This document shows, in pieces, positions 9,331 to 19,129 of a stretch of DNA of 64,000 nucleotides; positions within the stretch are counted from its first letter, which is position 1; each line of letters starts with the position of its first letter. The position numbers and the translations under genes are program-made. This DNA comes from Pseudomonas viridiflava (GTDB lineage Bacteria; Pseudomonadota; Gammaproteobacteria; Pseudomonadales; Pseudomonadaceae): the NCBI RefSeq assembly GCF_900589395.1, contig NZ_UUIS01000044.1:30302-94301 (forward strand), written 5' to 3'. The notes under the pieces were generated by a model. It saw nothing but the letters and a program-made list of their open reading frames with translations, did not search any database and was not told the origin of the DNA.

Positions 9331-9492
9331 GAGTAATCCTTGTAAATGCGTAATTAGTTGATTGTCAGCAATGGATGTAACTAATTATGTTAGTTGGAAG
9401 TTGTTTATGTGCTACGTCATGACGGGGCAGGATTCTAGAGGGCACTGGAGCATTGTGATACGCGCAAAAGAGGGGAGAGTGGCAGCAGGTTC

Positions 9493-9510
9493 TGTAGGAT
9501 TTTTCCTATA
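9493..9510. promoter_or_regulatory. 18-bp palindrome upstream of fimbrial operon, near copy of 321-338
   Basis: TGTAGGATTTTTCCTATA shares TGTARGA, TTCCTAY and the following ATTTAA with the site before the autotransporter. It lies about 165 bp upstream of the pilin start in the AT-rich region 9331-9649, which holds no gene. A common LuxR/RcsB-like regulator is a guess from the TAGGA-TCCTA core. Confidence 0.35.
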
Positions 9511-9561
9511 TTTAATAGCGAAATTATTACAGGTGTTTTTGATCGTAAATTTTAACCAGGC

Positions 9562-9604
9562 AGGTCACCTGAGTATCCCTATGGCGTTGATACTCAGGTG
9601 ATCT
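9562..9604 (-). terminator. Strong hairpin downstream of the left RHS gene
   Basis: TCACCTGAGTAT at 9565-9576 pairs perfectly with ATACTCAGGTGA at 9590-9601 and can extend by three pairs, with a 13-base loop. It lies 46 bp past the stop of the minus-strand RHS gene, so it probably ends that transcript. The following T-run on the minus strand is weak. Confidence 0.5.
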
Positions 9605-9649
9605 TGACCCGTTGTCGGCAATGCCGGGTTGCAGGTGTTCGGCCCTGAC

Positions 9650-12600
9650 TTAATTAAACCGTCTGGCCATGCCCCTTAAGTGACTAAAGTCTTGTCCACG
9701 AACTGTCTGGTTGGGCACCGCCTCTGCCGGATTTTCTGGAATGGCTGGATGTGCGGAGCCTGTCGAACCTGCAGCGTTTTCGGCTACTGATGACCTGCGA
9801 CTCACCGGCAAGGAGTCAGGCAGCGAATCGGTGATTGATGAGGCGCTGGTTCGACGAGCAGGTGCATCAGGCAGATATATAGGTCTTTGACGGAGCGCAT
9901 TAGCTGGTTTAGGCCTGAGGCTTTGCAGAACAGGTCCTGTGGACAGTAATGAAGAAGTGCTGCTGGTACCGTGCTTGGCTGCCCGGACTGCCGCACGGCT
10001 CGCTGTGATACCCCCCATGACATCCATAGGCATCAGCGCTAAGTCGACATATTCTGCAAGTCTTACCCACGCTGCATGGCTGCCCAGCGTTCTGGCGATT
10101 GTCGTGGTGGCGGTCAAGGCAGTAGAGATACTTGAAATACTGGCATTTATGACCGCCGCCGTGGAACCTACCGTTGCCGCTGTACCGGCCCCGGCAGCAA
10201 CGCCGGCGCCCACGCCTGCTGCCGTTGCTCCCGCTACCGAACCTGCTGTAGCCGCTGCACTGGCACCCACTGCCGAGGTGGTGCCGGCAATCGAGCCCGC
10301 TGCCGCCGGAAAGGCTGCACCCAATGTCACGATCGTGGCGGCCACCGAGATGGCGATGGTCACGGTACCAATGGCCGCGATCAGCCAGGGAAAGCCTGCG
10401 CCACTCGACTCTTGCGGCCCCACGTCATCGTGCCGGATGCGCGAACGGCTACTGGTGCTGGAGGCGATGTGGCCTGTGGGGTCGCGCAGGGCAATGGGGT
10501 TGCCCAGGCAGTAGGCGTAGGGGTTCAGGCCGCCGCTGCCGAACGGGCTCAGGCTGTCGGGGCTGTGAAAGCGCATCAGTGCCGGATCGTAGGCCCGGTA
10601 GCCCTTGCCCAGCAGGTACCAGCCCGTGGCGCTGTCGAGTATCTCGCCGTTGTAGCCGCTCAGGCTCAGCAACGGCTCGTCGCTGTGCTGCAGGCCGTAG
10701 GCGCTGTAGACCGCGCGGCGCTCGTCGCCCTGCTGATACTCGGCGCGCAGGTTGCCGCTGGCATCGGTCAGCGCCAGCAGGGTCTGGTCCGTGTCGTTGC
10801 TCTGCTGCTGCCCCAGCACGCCCTGGGGGCCGTGCAGCCACTGACTGGCAATGCCTTGCCTGACGGCGCAACTGAGGGCGTCGTCTTGATAGAACCGCAG
10901 CGTTGGCGCCTCGGCGCCCTGGGTGGCATTGACCAGATGATTGTGGCCATCGTAGCCATAAGCGGCCACCGCCTGCCCGTCCGGGTGCTCGACTGCCGTT
11001 AACCGGCCTTGCAGGTCATAGCGCAACTGGCGGCCCAGCCGGTCATTGAGCTGGTTGCCGTCCGCATCGTAGCTGAAGGTCGGGTGGCCCTGCGCACGCG
11101 CCGGCGTGTATTTGATCTCGTTCAACTGGCAGGGCACGACAGCGTCGTACACGTACTGGGCGAGTTCAAAGGCCGGCGTGCTGCCCGGTGTAAAGTTGGT
11201 GCGCACCGACTTTAGATTGTCCAGGGCATCGAAGGTGAATATCTGCTGGGTATAAACCCGGCCCAGGTCATCCCGGGGCAATTGCTCTGCGGCGCAGGTG
11301 TGGCTGCCCAGGCGCCCGCGTGAGTCGTATTCAAATGCTTCGTCCAGCACCGCGGTGGTGCCGTGGCGCCAGCAGCGGCTGAGCAACAGGCCGTCTGCCT
11401 GCCAGCGCTGCTCCACGGTTTGCCGGGGTTGTCCGGTCATGTCCACGGTCCGGCAGGTCTCGCGACCGTGCTCGTCATAGGCTTGTTCCAGTACCAGGAC
11501 CGTACCGGCTGCCAGGTCGCGGGTGGTGGTGCGCAGGATTTGCCCCAGGGTGTTGTAGTCCAGCGTGGTGCGCAGGTTGCCTTGCTCAAGGCGTTCAAGC
11601 CGGCCCAGCCGGTCGTAGGCGTGATGGGTTTCCAGGCCTGAACGGGCCCCCTGGATGAGTTCGGTGCGGCGCAGTGGCCGGCCCTGCAGCGAGGTCACAA
11701 ACGAACTTGACCATCGCGTGCCGTCGCTGTCCAGCCAGTGCTCGCCGGTCAACTGGTTATCGAGGTTGTAGTCGTATTCGCGCTGCCCCAGCTCGTTGTC
11801 GACGTGAGTGATGCGTGCACTGAGCGGGTCGTAGGTAAATCCGGCCTGCAGGGCGTCGTTTTCGCGCCGGGCATGGATGAGCGTCGGCGCTTCGGTCAGT
11901 TGCAGGTTGTATTCATAGTCCAGGGTGGCGCCGCCTGCGGTGAGGCGCTGACAGGCCTGGCGCCGGCCAGGCTCGTAGACCCACTGGTCTGTGCGCGGGC
12001 CGACGCTGGACTCGGTCAGGCGTTGCAGGGCGTCGAAGCGCTGCTTGCCGACCGTGATGAACGCTGCGGAAGCATCGCCGACCAGCACCTCGGTGGGGAG
12101 TTGTGCGGTGCTATGGGCGGCGTAGCGGCGTTGCACCCGTGTGTTGTCAGGCAGCTGCGTCTCGATCAGGCGCGACCAGGGGTCGTACTCGAAACGCGTC
12201 ATGCGGTCCATCTCATCATGCTGCTCGACACACCGCCCAAGCCCGTCATAGATGAAGCGCCGGGCACCGCTTTCACGGCCATCGGCGGCCAGGTTGCGGA
12301 TGCGGTCCGGCTTGCCGAACAGGTTCAGCCAGGTTTCGCTCAGCTCACTGACCAGGCCGTTTGCCCCTGGGCTCTGCCGCCAGCTGCGCTGCACCGGCAT
12401 GCTCGACTCGGGGGTGCCGATCGGGTCGGTTTGCAGATAATGCCCGACGCCGTCCGGGCCGGTCTCACAGCAGCGCTCGCCCCACGTGTCATAGTCGTAA
12501 TGGCGGGTCAGTGCCAAGGGTTGGCCGTCGAGCCAGTCGTAATCGGTCTGCTGGCTCAGATGGCCCCAGCCATCATAGTTGGCCTGCATCAACAGCTGCG

Positions 12601-14677
12601 TGGCAGCGGGGTTGGCGCTGTCAAGGTGATCACGTTCTTCAAGGATGGCCCGGCCCAGGCCGTCGAGCAGGGTATGGGTCATGACCTGGCGGGCGTCCCA
12701 CATACTTTGCCCGGCCTGGTCACCGGCCTGGGCACACAACTGGTAGGTGTAGGTGCGCCGGGCCTGGTAAGCGGTTTGCGCGGCGACCACTTCCTCGACC
12801 AACCGTCCCAGACTGTCGTAGCGATACAGGTTCTGCACGTCGTCGATCAGCGTGCTGACCTGCTGGCCGGTCCACGACGAGTGCTGGCGGACCACGGTCC
12901 TGGCGCTGGTATCGAAATCGCTGCTGATGGTTTCGCTCGACTCGACCACCGGGATGCCGAGCAGCGGTTGCTCCAGCGTGCGCCAGAGGGTGTCGGTAAA
13001 TGTGGAGCACCCGTTGAGCGTCTCGGTTGTGCGGCTGATGCGCCCATGTTCGAAGGGGTTGCCTGGCGCATTGAGGTAGCTGAAGAGCGTGTAGTGCAGT
13101 TGCTGTTCGGTTTCATCATCGAGGTCGAGTTGCACCAGGGTTTCGCTCTCCCGGGTGACGAAGTCGGCCAGCCCGCTGCCTGCCAGGGCGGGCAGGGCCA
13201 GGTAGCGATAGCGGCTGCACAGCACCGGTGCCCTCGTCGCGGCTGGCGCCGGCGTCACGGTCCTGGACTTCAAATGGCGCACAAAACCTTCAGGGTCCGG
13301 CGGGCAGCCGTCCTCGGCGCCGTCGGCCGGGTACCAGGTGCTGGTTTCCAGCACGCCATCGGGCTGGCGCTGGGTCAACAGGTTGCCGTGCTCGTCGAAG
13401 GTGGTTTCCACGGTTTCACTGCGCATGAGCGTCGGATCGTTGGCGAGGCGCCAGCGCGTGGTGACGGTGCGGGGGATCTGGCAGATGCTGGGCTGCTTGT
13501 CATAGGCCACGTTTTGCAGCAGGTGATAGGTCGTTTCGGTGCTGTATACGGCATTGCCCTGGACGGTCGTCTGCAAGGTCTGCAAGTGGAACTGATTGAA
13601 CGTGCGCTCGATGCGCCGTACCGGCTCGCCTTCGATGTAAAGGCTCTCGACGCTCTGGTACTCATAGTCGCCGATGTATTTGTAGAGATTGTCCAGCCCA
13701 TCGTCGGCCCACATGATGTTCAGGCCGGCCCCGAGAAAGTTGGTATTGCCGTGTGACAGCTGATAGCGGTAGCGCACATCCATCGGCGCCTGGCCCGAGC
13801 CCGGATCGAGCACATGGCGGGTCACCCGTGGCAACGCAGTGCGCCCGCTGCCAGAAGGGAAAGCATGCCCGGCATCGCCGTTGTCGCCATAGGACACCGA
13901 TTCATGGGCGCCGGTCGGGGTCTGGACGTTGACGATACACAGGTGGTTACGGATCATCGCGTATTCGAAGCGCCAGGCGGCCTGGTTGTCAGTGGGCAAT
14001 TCGATGCGCGCGACCCGGCTCGGGGTATCCCTGAGCGCCATGACAAAGTGCGCCAGCGGCTCGTCGCTGGCGTAGGGCTGCACGAGCAGGTCTACTTGCG
14101 AAGACGTGCGTTCCACGCTCAGCAGGACGTGCCCGTCAGCGTCCTTGATGCTCTTGAGCAGCGGGTGGCCGTCATGGGTGGTGTAGACGAGTTCAACCCA
14201 GTGCCCGGCCGGTGACTGGATCCTGGCTGGCACGTGCAAGCGGTTCTGGGTGCTGCCGTGGGGCTTGAGCAGTTCCACCGTGCCGGATTTATGCACCACC
14301 CGATACGAGAACTCGGAGGTGCCCTTCAGATCATGCAGATGAAAACTGTCGAGTTTCTGTTCTTTCATCAGCAGCCGGTCGCTGTTGCTACTGGTGCTGG
14401 TGACCTTGAAGGTCTCACCGGTGCTGAGTGCAATCACGTTATTGCGCGGATTGTACTGTGTCAGCGCAAGCTCCCAGCCGGTGCCGAAACCCAGATCCTG
14501 GGTATTGAGCGGGTTGAAGGCCAGCGACAGCTTGACGTCCGGCCCGCGCAGATTGTTGGCCGCCACGTCGGGGAGGCTGATCGATACCGTGTACTGGCCG
14601 GTTCGCGGGTCGACGCCATTGTCGACAAAACCCACGAAGTTGAGCGCATTGGAGTGGACGGAGTTTGACGTACTCAT
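9650..14677 (-). CDS. RHS-repeat protein with long Ala/Gly-rich C-terminal tip
   Basis: 1675 residues from the ATG at 14677, preceded by AAGGAAGG; this is also where homology to the second RHS protein begins (MSTSNSVHSNALNF against MTTSTSVHSNAFNF). There is no signal peptide. An N-terminal beta-rich domain (VDPRTGQYTVSISLP) is followed by many YD repeats (RYDSLGRLVEE, FEYDPWSRLIE, YDYNLDNQLTGE). The RHS core near residues 1340-1400 contains LMRFHSPDSLSPFG and ends RDPTGH, the region that self-cleaves in characterised RHS and TcC proteins. The last 275 residues hold a hydrophobic, then very Ala/Gly/Thr-rich stretch and a Ser/Pro-rich tail. This would be the cargo, but I recognise no toxin fold. 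No candidate immunity gene follows. It is divergent from the array at 14856. Confidence 0.9.
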   Translation of the reverse strand: MSTSNSVHSNALNFVGFVDNGVDPRTGQYTVSISLPDVAANNLRGPDVKLSLAFNPLNTQDLGFGTGWELALTQYNPRNNVIALSTGETFKVTSTSSNSDRLLMKEQKLDSFHLHDLKGTSEFSYRVVHKSGTVELLKPHGSTQNRLHVPARIQSPAGHWVELVYTTHDGHPLLKSIKDADGHVLLSVERTSSQVDLLVQPYASDEPLAHFVMALRDTPSRVARIELPTDNQAAWRFEYAMIRNHLCIVNVQTPTGAHESVSYGDNGDAGHAFPSGSGRTALPRVTRHVLDPGSGQAPMDVRYRYQLSHGNTNFLGAGLNIMWADDGLDNLYKYIGDYEYQSVESLYIEGEPVRRIERTFNQFHLQTLQTTVQGNAVYSTETTYHLLQNVAYDKQPSICQIPRTVTTRWRLANDPTLMRSETVETTFDEHGNLLTQRQPDGVLETSTWYPADGAEDGCPPDPEGFVRHLKSRTVTPAPAATRAPVLCSRYRYLALPALAGSGLADFVTRESETLVQLDLDDETEQQLHYTLFSYLNAPGNPFEHGRISRTTETLNGCSTFTDTLWRTLEQPLLGIPVVESSETISSDFDTSARTVVRQHSSWTGQQVSTLIDDVQNLYRYDSLGRLVEEVVAAQTAYQARRTYTYQLCAQAGDQAGQSMWDARQVMTHTLLDGLGRAILEERDHLDSANPAATQLLMQANYDGWGHLSQQTDYDWLDGQPLALTRHYDYDTWGERCCETGPDGVGHYLQTDPIGTPESSMPVQRSWRQSPGANGLVSELSETWLNLFGKPDRIRNLAADGRESGARRFIYDGLGRCVEQHDEMDRMTRFEYDPWSRLIETQLPDNTRVQRRYAAHSTAQLPTEVLVGDASAAFITVGKQRFDALQRLTESSVGPRTDQWVYEPGRRQACQRLTAGGATLDYEYNLQLTEAPTLIHARRENDALQAGFTYDPLSARITHVDNELGQREYDYNLDNQLTGEHWLDSDGTRWSSSFVTSLQGRPLRRTELIQGARSGLETHHAYDRLGRLERLEQGNLRTTLDYNTLGQILRTTTRDLAAGTVLVLEQAYDEHGRETCRTVDMTGQPRQTVEQRWQADGLLLSRCWRHGTTAVLDEAFEYDSRGRLGSHTCAAEQLPRDDLGRVYTQQIFTFDALDNLKSVRTNFTPGSTPAFELAQYVYDAVVPCQLNEIKYTPARAQGHPTFSYDADGNQLNDRLGRQLRYDLQGRLTAVEHPDGQAVAAYGYDGHNHLVNATQGAEAPTLRFYQDDALSCAVRQGIASQWLHGPQGVLGQQQSNDTDQTLLALTDASGNLRAEYQQGDERRAVYSAYGLQHSDEPLLSLSGYNGEILDSATGWYLLGKGYRAYDPALMRFHSPDSLSPFGSGGLNPYAYCLGNPIALRDPTGHIASSTSSRSRIRHDDVGPQESSGAGFPWLIAAIGTVTIAISVAATIVTLGAAFPAAAGSIAGTTSAVGASAAATAGSVAGATAAGVGAGVAAGAGTAATVGSTAAVINASISSISTALTATTTIARTLGSHAAWVRLAEYVDLALMPMDVMGGITASRAAVRAAKHGTSSTSSLLSTGPVLQSLRPKPANALRQRPIYLPDAPARRTSASSITDSLPDSLPVSRRSSVAENAAGSTGSAHPAIPENPAEAVPNQTVRGQDFSHLRGMARRFN

Positions 14678-14855
14678 TGGGCTGCACCTTCCTTGGAGCA
14701 TAAGGGCCTGAGCCGGAATCTGGCGACCACCATACCGGCCTGGTATCGGCCTGAAACCTAGCGAATCTGTCAGTACCGGGCCGCCGGGACAGGGCGTACA
14801 ACTGCCGGCATCACTCACTTGAATGGCGGCCGCACGCCGCCAACAGGAGCGCGCC

Positions 14856-16676
14856 ATGGCCTTGCCCATGCCATCAGTCCCGGCCTTGCACCCCGTGGAA
14901 AACTGGATCGACCTGGTGCAATTGGGCACCTCTGACCTGGACACCTACATCTACCACCCGGACATCGCCGACAGCTCTTTCTGGATCAACTGGCGCGGCT
15001 GTGACCCCCAGGGCAACGTCGTCGATGTGTTCGATATCAAATACACCGTGATTGGCGACCCGGGGCCCGATGGTGCGCAAGTGTTCATCGAGAATGTGAA
15101 CGTTCAGGCGCTGGACCAGGGCTATGTGTTTTATTCCTATCGCATCGAGAGCACGGATGTGCCCGGTCAGCAGGGCGAGGAGTCGCTGCGGCGCTTCTTT
15201 TATGTGGGCACCCGCGAACGCCAGGGCGTTATCCCGGCGTTGGCGGTGGCGCAGTTCAAGCAATCCCACCAGTTACAGATCATCCTGGACTGGATCAAGG
15301 GGGAGGCTGTGGTGGTGGTGCCGCCTTACCGCGCCATGTCCACAGGTGACACGGTGACGCTCACGCTGGCTATATATTTAACGGACGAGCTGTTCGAGAC
15401 CCTGATACTGCCCAAAGTGCTGGCCCCTGAAGACCTCGGCCAGCCCTTGCAATGGGCGGTGGGAAAAAACGATCTGGCGACGTTCGCAGGCTTCTTCGTC
15501 GACGTCAGTTACAGCATTGCCTACGCCGTGCCTACAACCTGCAGCTTCAGTCCGGTGCAACGCCTGGAGGTGGTGAAGCAGGCGCCGATCAGTCGCCTGC
15601 CGGCCTTGGTCATCAAGGATTTCAACGAAAGCGCCCTGAACCCCGAAGCCTTCCCCGACGGCGTGCGCTTGCAGGTACCGCTGTACCCGGACATTCAAGT
15701 CGGGGATACGGTGGTGGTGTACGCCGACAGTGTCGCGGCCAGTCGCCAGCCCCTTGACCTGTCTCGGGACCAGGTCAAAGCCCTGCAAGTGGACATCTCG
15801 ACCCTTGACAGCCAGGTACTGGAATTCACCCTGGACTATCCCTGGCTGCAGGCCAATAACGGCCGGCAGATGCAGCTGGGTTACACCTACGCCCGCCTGA
15901 ACGCCACAGAAAGTGGCGACGTTCTCGCTGTCATGTTGAGCAAGCCGCTGCACCTGCCGGCGCCTATCGTCGAGCAAGCCACGGCCGAGGACTCCGGGGG
16001 TGGTCCGCCTCGCGGCTACCTGTATGCCGATGATGTCACCGCCGGTGTCTACGTACGAGTGCCTGATGAGGCCGAACTGGGGCTTGACGGCCAGGTACAG
16101 ATGCACTGGCAGGGGCATGCCAGCACAGGCAGCATCATTGTCACCGAGCCGATGCCCAACGAGCCCAGGCGCTATTTCATCCCCCCCGCTGCCATACCGG
16201 CCAACATGGACAAGCGGCTGGAGGTTTTTTATCAAGTGACGACGGCCAATGGCGAAGGTCCGTTCAAGTCCAGGGCATTCGACCTGGCCATCTATGCCCC
16301 AGATGAAGGCTGGCCGACCATCCAGCTGACCGTACCACCGGCCCTGAACGAACTCTCGCTGGCGCTCGTGCCCCCCAGCGGTGCTGAATTTACCTTGGAC
16401 AGCTGGATGTTCATGGCCGCCGGACAACGGGTCAGGGTGCGCGTCGACGGGCTGGACCGCGACGATAATCCATTGCGCATCATGCTGCGTCATGGCGCTG
16501 CGGAGCTGGTTACAGACGCCGAATTCACGGCCGGAAAACTGCAGGTCACTTTTGCGCTGAGCGGCTTGCAGGCACTCAAGCTCGATAACGACTTCGATGT
16601 CTGGGTCTGCACCAGCTTCGATGATGGCGACACCTATGTGCCCTTTGAGGGTGCCGTCATCCGGCTGATCTCCTGA
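14856..16676 (+). CDS. Hypothetical Ig-like protein, 606 aa, first gene of the paralogue array
   Basis: The start at 14856 has AGGAG 8 bases upstream; an upstream in-frame ATG at 14823 lacks one. There is no signal peptide or membrane segment. The protein appears to be a chain of beta-sandwich modules with the recurring pattern of W-x-G, I-P-x-x-x-I and Y-x-V typical of tandem Ig-like domains (for example RYFIPPAAIPANMDKRLEVFYQV). Its C-terminal 110 residues resemble the end of the 491-residue protein at 2766-4241, so the two look like paralogues. It is followed after 30 bp by the first GW-signature protein on the same strand, so it is probably part of that operon. The function is unknown. 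Confidence 0.78.
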   Translation: MALPMPSVPALHPVENWIDLVQLGTSDLDTYIYHPDIADSSFWINWRGCDPQGNVVDVFDIKYTVIGDPGPDGAQVFIENVNVQALDQGYVFYSYRIESTDVPGQQGEESLRRFFYVGTRERQGVIPALAVAQFKQSHQLQIILDWIKGEAVVVVPPYRAMSTGDTVTLTLAIYLTDELFETLILPKVLAPEDLGQPLQWAVGKNDLATFAGFFVDVSYSIAYAVPTTCSFSPVQRLEVVKQAPISRLPALVIKDFNESALNPEAFPDGVRLQVPLYPDIQVGDTVVVYADSVAASRQPLDLSRDQVKALQVDISTLDSQVLEFTLDYPWLQANNGRQMQLGYTYARLNATESGDVLAVMLSKPLHLPAPIVEQATAEDSGGGPPRGYLYADDVTAGVYVRVPDEAELGLDGQVQMHWQGHASTGSIIVTEPMPNEPRRYFIPPAAIPANMDKRLEVFYQVTTANGEGPFKSRAFDLAIYAPDEGWPTIQLTVPPALNELSLALVPPSGAEFTLDSWMFMAAGQRVRVRVDGLDRDDNPLRIMLRHGAAELVTDAEFTAGKLQVTFALSGLQALKLDNDFDVWVCTSFDDGDTYVPFEGAVIRLIS

Positions 16677-16706
16677 GCAGAACCCCTATCGACAAGGAGG
16701 TCGATA

Positions 16707-19112
16707 ATGGCCACTCATACCCTCGAAAGCTTGCTGCAATGGATGCGCGACCCTGACACCAATGTGATGTGGGGCTGGAACATGATTGCCGTCATGGCGC
16801 GCAACAAGACCAACCAGATCCTGATGCAGGAGTACCTGGCCCGGTACGACGCCGGTAGCTACCTGCCGCCAATCACCGCCGAGGTGGTTGCTGAGGATTC
16901 AGGTTTCAAGCAGGTGATCCACAATTACCAGCTCGATGCGCCGCGCCTGTCCTTCACCCGTGCCGACCTTGACGACTCCAGAGGACAATTGGCAATGGCC
17001 GTGCTGGGCGGTGTGCAGATCAGTTTGAGAAAAACCCTTGACCTCTGGCATGTGACAAGCATCAGCGAAGCCGATCCGCTGCAAGGCCCGTGGCTGACGC
17101 TGGAGCTCAAACTTGAAGAAGTACCCGGCACCGTGGGCGAAGACAACCGTGTGCGCCTGGATTTGCAACACAGTGACAACTTTCGGTTGACCCTCTCCGG
17201 GGATGAATATGAACAGCGCTTGAGCGGCGACTTCTTCAAGGACCTGTTCAATCAATTGCCACCGCAGCAACGGGTGTTCGTGCTGGGCAGCATCGAGCCC
17301 GGTGGCGCGCAGTGGTTCAAGCCGCAAAGCTTCATTCTGCGTACCCAGAGCGCCGGCGAGCCGGCGGCCGATGCGCGTTCGGCGCAAGATCTGGACGGCG
17401 CGCTTCTGGTGTTCGTGCGCATGCAAGGCAGCGAAGAAGGGGACCAGGTGGGCGCCTCGTTTCGTTACCTGATTCCCAATGATGCCGATGAGGATTTTTC
17501 TGCCACTGCCGTGTTGTCCGGCCGGTGGTTACGGCCGCTGATCGGTGCGGAGAACACGTTGTTCGAGGCGGTTCAGAGCCTGCTCACGGGCAATAGCACG
17601 TTTGCGCGTCAATACGACAGTGACGGCATTATCTGCTCGGCCGTCGCCCAAGGCGGTGAACTTCATTTTGCTGAATCAGGCTCTACCTTGAGCCCGATTC
17701 CATTCATGAGTTACATGATCACGACTCACATCTATTGCTCCGGTATCCGGTTGCTGGCAAACAGCGCGCACCCCTTGTCGATGCAGGCCGACTCACAAGG
17801 TCACTTCGATGTCAGTTGGGAATCCTCGGATGAGGTGGGCTTCATGCTGACCTTCGACGTTGCCGGTAACAACCCGCCTGACCTCCCTATCAAAGCTTAT
17901 AAGTACCGGTATGACCTTTCGCTCTCGGCCCGCTATGAATTTGTTGAAAGCGACAATGACCTGCGCTTCAAGGAGGTGCATTGGGACCTTGATCTGACCT
18001 CTACACAGCTGGAGTCCAGCGCGTCGGCCACTTCCGAGGGGGCCGAGTGGTTGCGGTTCATCTTGCAGGTGCTGCTTGAAGTCGAGAAGGTCGTCAGGCA
18101 CAAGGTAGAGCCCAGGCTGAGAGACGCGCTTCAAGGGTTCAATATCAATATTCCCATCGGGGCAATGATCAAGGACTGCGTCAAGCTCAATTTCGGCAAT
18201 GCCATCGAGTCACTCAAGCTGAGCAGACCCAGAGACGCCGGTCTGTTCGGGCGCATCAATCCGGTCACCACCACCCTGGTCGTCAGCCCCTCGCAGGTGC
18301 TGATGCCGGCCGGCGGCACCCATCAGTTCCAGGTGACCGGTGCCAGCCAGGTTATCGGATGGTCGGTCCACGAACTGGCCGGTCCTCAGCGGTCTGCCGG
18401 CAGTATCAGCCCTCAGGGCTTATATCGCGCCCCCGCGGCAGACGCTATAGACGGTCATTTCCAGCGTGTACGAGTGACTGCTCGCGAACTGTTCAGCGGC
18501 AAGCACAGTTCGGCCCTGGTCACCGTGGTGCCCAACGCCCTGACGATCAATCCGCTGTTTCAGGAATGCAGCGTGGGTGAACGGGTCGAGTTACAGGCCG
18601 GGCGGCTGGGTGAGGGCAGCCTGCAGTGGTCGATCAAGAATCCGGTGGCCGACGAAAGTGGCAGCGTGGTTGCGAGCGAACTTCCAGGCGGCGATCACAC
18701 CTATTGCGCCGTCGATAAAAAGGTTCGCGGCAAACTGTTCGTGCTGGATGAAATCGAGGTGCGCGACACCGTTACCGGGCAGGCGCGTTCGGCGCATGTC
18801 CTGGTGTTGATGTGGCTGGTAACACTGTCAATCACGGCGCAGGTGGTCGATGAACAGACCGCGCACCTGACGGCACTGACCGATCAGGAACTCGTCGGTC
18901 CGGTTGAATGGCAGCTGTGGCTGGGGCCGGGCGCCGTGGATGCCCAGGGGGTGTACCGCGTGAGCGAACCGGGCACCGCCCGCTTTGCCTTGATGTCTGC
19001 CAAGGCGCCCATTCCCGATGACGACTATGTCACCGGGTACATCGTCGTGCCGCTGCCGCTGAGCGAATTCGCCAGCGCCCTCAACCACGCCCCGCTCAGT
19101 GCCCGCGCCTGA
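16707..19112 (+). CDS. Array paralogue 1: GW-signature (P47/TULIP-like?) plus three Ig-like modules
   Basis: 801 residues; AAGGAGG sits 6 bases before the ATG. The N-terminus MATHTLESLLQWM then MWGWNMIAVMARNKTNQILMQEYLARY sets the family signature (GW-x4-A-x5-N). An N-terminal region of about 515 residues includes DPLQGPWLTLEL, FRYLIPNDAD and the junction motif PRDAGLFGRI. Three Ig-like modules start near residues 517, 611 and 706; the first has the common G-S-I-x-x-x-G-L-Y-x-A-P pattern. It ends YIVVPLPLSEF. No signal peptide, transmembrane helix or catalytic motif was seen. The GW-D/N start resembles what I remember of clostridial P47/OrfX lipid-binding (TULIP) proteins; this is an inference from a short motif. 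The next gene starts 17 bp downstream. Confidence 0.8.
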   Translation: MATHTLESLLQWMRDPDTNVMWGWNMIAVMARNKTNQILMQEYLARYDAGSYLPPITAEVVAEDSGFKQVIHNYQLDAPRLSFTRADLDDSRGQLAMAVLGGVQISLRKTLDLWHVTSISEADPLQGPWLTLELKLEEVPGTVGEDNRVRLDLQHSDNFRLTLSGDEYEQRLSGDFFKDLFNQLPPQQRVFVLGSIEPGGAQWFKPQSFILRTQSAGEPAADARSAQDLDGALLVFVRMQGSEEGDQVGASFRYLIPNDADEDFSATAVLSGRWLRPLIGAENTLFEAVQSLLTGNSTFARQYDSDGIICSAVAQGGELHFAESGSTLSPIPFMSYMITTHIYCSGIRLLANSAHPLSMQADSQGHFDVSWESSDEVGFMLTFDVAGNNPPDLPIKAYKYRYDLSLSARYEFVESDNDLRFKEVHWDLDLTSTQLESSASATSEGAEWLRFILQVLLEVEKVVRHKVEPRLRDALQGFNINIPIGAMIKDCVKLNFGNAIESLKLSRPRDAGLFGRINPVTTTLVVSPSQVLMPAGGTHQFQVTGASQVIGWSVHELAGPQRSAGSISPQGLYRAPAADAIDGHFQRVRVTARELFSGKHSSALVTVVPNALTINPLFQECSVGERVELQAGRLGEGSLQWSIKNPVADESGSVVASELPGGDHTYCAVDKKVRGKLFVLDEIEVRDTVTGQARSAHVLVLMWLVTLSITAQVVDEQTAHLTALTDQELVGPVEWQLWLGPGAVDAQGVYRVSEPGTARFALMSAKAPIPDDDYVTGYIVVPLPLSEFASALNHAPLSARA

Positions 19113-19129
19113 TGCCAAGGAGGCAGCCA

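Noticed and set aside
9362..9601. 79-codon open frame in the AT-rich gap between pilin and RHS genes
   Set aside because: No ribosome binding site and no protein-like pattern; it covers the palindrome and terminator, so it looks regulatory rather than coding.
11738..13756. 672-codon open frame opposite the left RHS gene
   Set aside because: Antisense shadow of an evident RHS repeat protein with no family motif.
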